Assembly: GCA_026225945.1 (NCBI GenBank)
Contig: JAMJFZ010000320.1
Location: 9,380,001-9,444,000 of the forward strand
Length of the DNA stretch: 64,000 nt
Reading direction: 5' to 3'
Origin: Cricetomys ansorgei
Lineage: Eukaryota > Chordata > Mammalia > Rodentia > Nesomyidae
Shown here: positions 59,091 through 64,000 of the stretch, piece after piece
How positions within the stretch are numbered: the first letter of the stretch is position 1
Layout of the letters: each line of letters starts with the position of its first letter
Notes under the pieces: generated by a model
Seen by the model: the letters and a program-made list of their open reading frames with translations, nothing else
Databases searched by the model: none
What the model was told of the DNA's origin: nothing
Position numbers and translations under genes: made by a program

Positions 59091-60495
59091 GAAGCTTAAA
59101 TTTTCCTACATATTTTAAGTTTTATATTTCTTTCCATTAAAGTCTCCAGTTGTTCATAGGCTTATTTAGTTTGGCAGAAGTGCGTGGTGATTCATGTAAC
59201 GAAGAAATTTGAAGGCAAAGCTACTGAAAATGGATCTAATTTCTTAGGGTAATTTGGGAGCGAGAAATCGATAATTTTTCTACTTTTTTTTTTTCGGGTT
59301 TCATCAGCTTCTGTAGTATTTGTTCCATACGGATGCTTTGCCGTTCCTGAAACACATAACACATCTTAGCTGCAACTACGTCTAATAAGGTTGAAGGGTA
59401 AAACAATAGTTGCCCCACTGTCTCACTGGTCTTGGTGGGACATTCTCAATCACTGGCTATTGAGTGATAAAAACAGGATCAGATTGAAACCATCTTTGGC
59501 ATGTTCCTTCCTATGGATACAACCATTTCACCAGGAGTTTGTCAAGCACAGCAAAAGATTCTTATTTAAAGGATGACTATATTTTCAGCAGAGACACAAA
59601 TGCTAGTGACTTATACCTTAGAGTTCTGCTCTCTCAGTTTGGGTGAAGAGATAGTTTTGGATGTCCTTTGGATTCCTTCTTTTCTGCTGATGCTTACTAC
59701 CCAGTATTGAGCAGATATTTGGACATAACATATTAGAAGATCAACAACATAGTCACATAATAGGCTTCCCTTAAAGTAGTTTTTGAGGGCCCTAGAGTTA
59801 TAGAAATCCCAAGGCTTTGAAAAGCGTTAGTGCCCTAAGTCTAGTTGGCATTCCTGTAGGCTTATGGTGATGATGCTTTGCATGAAATTATGAAAGTTTA
59901 TCGTAATAGACAAGCCAGATGCCAGTAACTATGTAGAAGAATTGTGATGTACAAGCTTAAGACAGAGAAGGGCTTATTTCTAGCTGGTTCTGAAGCAAGT
60001 ACTTGCCACTCGGAGCCTTAAAGTCACTGGATGGGTGATTGGATTCGGGATAAATGATTTTGACCCCGCTATCACCACCATATGAAAAAGAAATGGCAGG
60101 ACTAAAGAATAGGGAAATCCATCCCTTCCAGGGGGAAAACAATGAAGTTGGTAGCTATAAAAGGTGCTTTATAGCAAGAAACAATCTCTTGTTCACATTG
60201 GCTCAAGTATGCTTGATTAGCAAATGCTTTTAAAGGTGTATGTTAATGTTGCTTGGTGGATGAAGGTAGATCTGGAAGCGGGCTGCTCAAAACAGCCTGG
60301 GAGCTTATTAGAGATGCAGGATCAGGGGTCCCTAAGCACCTTCAAAAGACCCCAAGTCTACATGTTAACCAGGTACCCTGAGGGTTGTATGTGCACTGGG
60401 ATCTGAGGAAACTTATTCGAGAAAGTAACTGGTGACACTCATTCCAGAAGAGAGAGAATAGAAACTAAGCAAAGCTCAACTTTTACTGTAGCTGG

Positions 60496-60498
<3 letters not shown>

Positions 60499-60549
<51 letters not shown>
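60499..60549 (+). repeat. (CTG)17 trinucleotide repeat in intron 3
   Basis: Seventeen uninterrupted CTG units. Gives a false poly-Leu reading frame. Intronic and transcribed with Igf1. Confidence 0.97.
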
Positions 60550-60550
<1 letters not shown>

Positions 60551-60835
60551 CAAACCTGAGTTTGGTCCCTATCAATATATATGGTAAGGCAGCAGTATCT
60601 AGCCCCTATTCCCTCCAGTTATTGAAGTTTTCTACAGAGGAAATACAGAGATGCTCTACAGATAACCCTGTGGCCTGATTTTCGGTGAATTAGAAATTGG
60701 AACTCCTAATTGCTGTGGATGCAATTTTCAAACCTGTCACTGGGGCCAGGAACTAAGCTCCAGACCTCACGATCTTGCCAGTTTCTTTTTCAATAGTTAC
60801 AGTTTTCAAAAATAGCCCAGCAAGAGTTCTCGTTC

Positions 60836-60920
60836 TCTCTCTCTCTCCCTCCCCTGTGTCTCTTTCCATGTGTGTGTACATATGTGTATCTGCATATGTA
60901 CATATATATATATATATATG
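60836..60920. repeat. Compound TC / TG / TA simple repeat
   Basis: CT-rich run, then TG and CATATG steps, ending in (TA) at about 60903-60919. Low-complexity DNA with no gene. Confidence 0.85.
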
Positions 60921-61539
60921 ATTACATGTATATATTGTATAAAATTAAATTGAGCGGGAAATGTATTTTATTACTACTACTTTGCCTCCATGGTTATGCC
61001 AGCTGGTTATGCCAGATTCTCGCATTTATATTAGTATCAGCTGACTAGTTCCATCATGGTTCCAATTTCAGTTTAAGAGAAATGATCGAAAATGAAAATA
61101 ATGTATGTGTGTCACCTATCAGACGGCAAAGGATAAACTTTAAAACTGTATCTCAAGGCGATACCCAGTTTCCCCGGGGCCATTCTGGAACATGACAAAT
61201 CCCCTGCTTGAGCATAACACCACAGGACTAGGTATGCGGAGGGCGGCCGCCTGGGGACATGGTCCTATTGCAAAGCAGGTAAAAGTGAAAGCAAGCCAGC
61301 TTGAACTGCAGTCCTTTGAATGATGCTAAGAAGAAACAAAAGACAGGCTTTAAACTGGACAGTTAGAAAATTTTGGATCTGCTCAGGACTAAGTACCTGT
61401 TAAATGCAGTAGTTAAACTCGCTGGAAAAGAAACAATGATATTAACGTAAAACAATGCATTCTACCTCTGAAATGGGTAACTGTGGTATTTTTTCTTTGT
61501 TTTTCAGAGAGGAAAAATAGCCAGTCAATATAACTTTCA

Positions 61540-61622
61540 CATTTTTTTTCTTTTTTTTGTTTCTTGAGACAGGGATTCTCTGTGGTAATTCGGACTGTCC
61601 TGGAGCTCACTCTGTAATACTA
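61540..61622 (-). mobile_element. B1 SINE, truncated
   Basis: Read on the minus strand: the 3' part of a B1 (7SL-derived) element ending in its A-rich tail. On the + strand this appears as a T-rich run, then GAGACAGGGATTCTCTGTGG and CTGTCCTGGAGCTCACTCTG. The 5' half of B1 is missing. Confidence 0.85.
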
Positions 61623-63069
61623 CTTTCACATATTTTCAAATGCATTTTTCTTAACCTGTTGGACACATCTTGGATACTCAATCTAGGATAAGTTGGTATT
61701 GTCCTTAGACCAAAACTTTACATTAGGTTTGCTTAGACCTAGGTCATACTATTTGAATACAATGATATCATTGAATCGATACTGACAAAATAGTATCTAC
61801 AACTTTTTCTGGGATGAGCAATTAGCATTCCATCTAAATCTCTTTAATCCTTGAGTTTTAAAAATCCAGTTAGATGTGGAGTTTATTATTTGTTTTTGCT
61901 GTTGTTAGCACTCTTTTCTCATTCACTTTTTCTTGGTACTTTCTCAATACTTGGTACTTAGAAGCATATGGAAGTTAAACACAGCCATCACCAGTTTAGC
62001 TGTAGAATCATCAGCATATCATCTGCCCTGTGATGAACAGTATCCAAGGGGAGATGAAACCTGCCTTGACAGAAGTTTCACCCTTGTGCACAAGGACCCC
62101 TTAAAGACCAGTTTTACAACACCAAGTTTTAATCAGATGGGAATATTTCTTCCATCTCTGGTTCCATCTCTTTATTTCACCAGTTACAGAATGTCCTCTG
62201 CTTAGCCACACGCTGGTGACAAAAGGGTTAAGTAAGCACAACCACAGAACTCACTGAGTTTGTGGTCAGGAGTCACAAGATGCCAGTCATCACTTATAAC
62301 CCGACCAGCTCTAACCCATATCCATAAATTGTTTGGGATATGTAGATAGATAGGTAGATAAATGGATAGATTTTCATTTATAGTAATCAAGATATTTTAA
62401 ATAAAAGAAAAACTTAACATAGTCTCTTGAAAAATAGGGTGCTATCATATGGCAGGGTCTGCTTTCCCGAGGGGCGTACCTTGGACCCTTCAGTATATAG
62501 ATTGTGACCCCAGCACTCACCAGACTGTCTTTGAAGAGCTGCCTTATGCATTTATAGCCTCATCTGCCTTATAATGAACCCATGCTATTTCTGCTTGAGA
62601 TACGCAAGATCTGCTTGGATGGGAACTATCCGCTTTTCTCTCGTTCAACCCATCACACACTTACTGTCTCTGCCCTATCACCCACTCACTCAGCTAACCT
62701 CTGATGAGTCATAGGGATACCACATACGCTTTATCTTTGCACAAGTCCAGAGCTCTCCCCAGACATACCAAAGGTACAAATCATCTAGAATTTGTAAAAA
62801 ATCAGGCTCTCCTGATTGGAAGAAGAACCCAAGCCTGAAACCCCAAACATTTAATAATTTAGATATCATCAAAGGGATGTTCCTTCAAGAGCAAGTGGAG
62901 AATTTGGCCAGTGACCTGGCAGAAAAGGCCAGGTTCGCAGCTATTGCGATGGGTGGTTTATGCAATCACTCAGCATGCTTAGGACAGTGCAGATCATCAA
63001 AACCAACTCTTTAGACAAAGCAAGCTGTAGCATTATAGTTTGTTCTGCACCAAGATCCAGAACAGCTGT

Positions 63070-63400
63070 TACCAATTCACTGGAAGATTACACATGTGTC
63101 CCTCTATCCAGTCCCATAACTATTCAGATCGTCCTCATCACTCACCAAAACTATTGCAACAGCCTCCTCAATGATCGCTCTGTGTCCAATCTTGCTTGAC
63201 ACCATCCATCCCACCCAGGAGATTAATCTTTCTAAACACAGTTCTAATCACTTTATTCCTTTCCTAAACAACTTTCCAGTGACCATGCATGTCTAAATAA
63301 ATTGAATCCAAATTCCCCAATTTGACAGCAAGGCACGTTAAGGAAGGCCACTATCTGACTTTCTCCAGTAGCGTTTCTTAATGTTTCCCCACAGCAGCAC
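63070..63400. mobile_element. Ancient L2-like repeat
   Basis: Contains diverged blocks typical of a mammal-wide L2-type repeat (CTATTGCAACAGCCTCCTCA, ATCTTTCTAAACACAGTTCT, TTTCCAGTGACCATGCATGT). Strongly decayed; orientation and class are uncertain. Confidence 0.45.
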
Positions 63401-64000
63401 TCACAAATCAGCCGTCTGTAAGTCATAGCCAGTCTTTGTTAGTATTTCTCTTGGCAAGGATGATGTTTTTATAAAGAACTGAATTATCTCCCAACATGCA
63501 TTGAAAGACTCTTTTCTTCATATTGGCATGTCCTTTCTGCTTCACCAAAATCTCCACTGCTCTCAACTGTCTTATTCTGGCCAATTTCACTTCTTTGCAT
63601 GACTTGCTTCAGTCGATGAGTCACTAAATCGATTGATTCATTGGGTCTACGAATGCCCCCTGCATCTTCAAACATCCAACTTCCATGACTTACTAGTTTT
63701 GTTTTGTTTTGTTTCCCTGGACCTCCTTCCTGTTCTTTCAAAGGCCACTTCCTTTGTAAAGTCTTCTAGCAGATGTCAACTCTCTTCTGAGACAGCAAAG
63801 CAATAATATTACTCTAAAAGCTTTTGTAACATGCTCTGTTTCATGGTTTTTGGTAAATGTTCATGCTTTCCACTGTCTTCTTAGAACAAAGCTTAAGGGC
63901 TATATTTTATTAATCTCTATAAGATTCCATTAGCTCCCTGTGTAGAGGACGTTAATGTCTGCATGTAACTCACAAAACGACCCATTTTTCTTTGGACTCT

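Larger units (their letters stand above)
42396..64000 (+). other. Igf1: Igf1 gene, 5' part (exons 1, 2, 3; incomplete at 3' end)
   Basis: Gene span for insulin-like growth factor 1, a secreted hormone of the insulin family that acts through the IGF1 receptor. The left limit is a conservative estimate of the most upstream transcription start zone; promoter 1 starts are dispersed in known mammals, so no single base is claimed. Three exons are recognised with consensus splice sites: exon 1 ending 42790 (donor GTAAAT), exon 2 ending 44744 (donor GTGAGT), exon 3 at 47644-47800 (acceptor CAG after a pyrimidine tract, donor GTAAGT). Exon 1 and exon 2 are alternative first exons; each joins exon 3 in the same phase. 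Exon 3 ends one base into the Asn26 codon. In other mammals the next exon lies tens of kilobases away, which agrees with finding no further exon by 64000. Everything right of 47800 is intron 3. Confidence 0.97.
57240..64000 (+). other. Igf1: Igf1 intron 3, third part (runs off the window)
   Basis: No exon recognised. Holds a tandem pair of TTCCATGAA motifs (59069), a (CTG)17 tract (60499), TC/TG/TA simple repeats (60836-60920), a truncated B1 (61540), short GATA-type repeats (62341-62371) and an L2-like stretch near 63070-63400. Exon 4 is not present. Confidence 0.8.

Noticed and set aside
60496..60678. Poly-Leu open frame
   Set aside because: Product of the (CTG)17 repeat in intron 3.
1..64000. 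CRISPR arrays, operons, prophage or other bacterial systems
   Set aside because: Introns, SINEs, LINE-1 and microsatellites show mammalian nuclear DNA; no repeat-spacer array or compact gene cluster is present.

Overview
This is mammalian genomic DNA, most likely from a muroid rodent. It carries the 5' half of the insulin-like growth factor 1 gene (Igf1) on the + strand, preceded by about 42 kb of intergenic DNA. The gene is identified by three exact pieces: the exon 1 leader (42728-42790), the short alternative exon 2 leader (44730-44744), and exon 3 (47644-47800), which holds the signal peptide core and the first 25 residues of mature IGF-1. Proline at mature position 20 (human has Asp) and the presence of B1, B2, B4-type and URR1 repeats point to a mouse/rat/hamster/vole relative. 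The exon 1 leader reads KCCFCD as in human rather than the mouse or rat form, so the source is probably neither house mouse nor rat. The species itself cannot be fixed from the window.

Layout. 1-41600: intergenic DNA with no convincing protein gene. It holds SINEs (B1, B2, B4/ID-type, MIR), decayed LINE-1 pieces mostly on the minus strand, MaLR-type LTR remnants, a complete URR1-like hAT element with intact 8-bp target duplication, a 19-bp minisatellite, and several microsatellites. A perfect CTCF-type motif lies at 38431, about 4.3 kb upstream of the exon 1 ATG. 41600-42790: promoter 1 and exon 1, whose 5' leader carries five short upstream reading frames. 42791-47643: the class 1 intron, which contains a (GCC)16 tract, a G-run, promoter 2/exon 2, and a pair of STAT5-type sites. 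47801-64000: the first 16 kb of the long intron 3. Exon 4 and later exons (rest of B domain, C, A, D and E domains) are not in the window.

How it works. Two promoters feed alternative first exons (1 or 2), which splice into exon 3. Both leaders run in frame through IKIHI into the Met that starts the core signal peptide, so all transcripts make the same secreted hormone with different prepeptide lengths (48, 32 or 22 residues). The upstream reading frames in exon 1 would damp translation. The paired TTCNNNGAA sites in intron 2 match the place where growth hormone acts through STAT5b in rodents. No novel protein system is visible; the points worth checking are regulatory motifs, repeats and local duplications.
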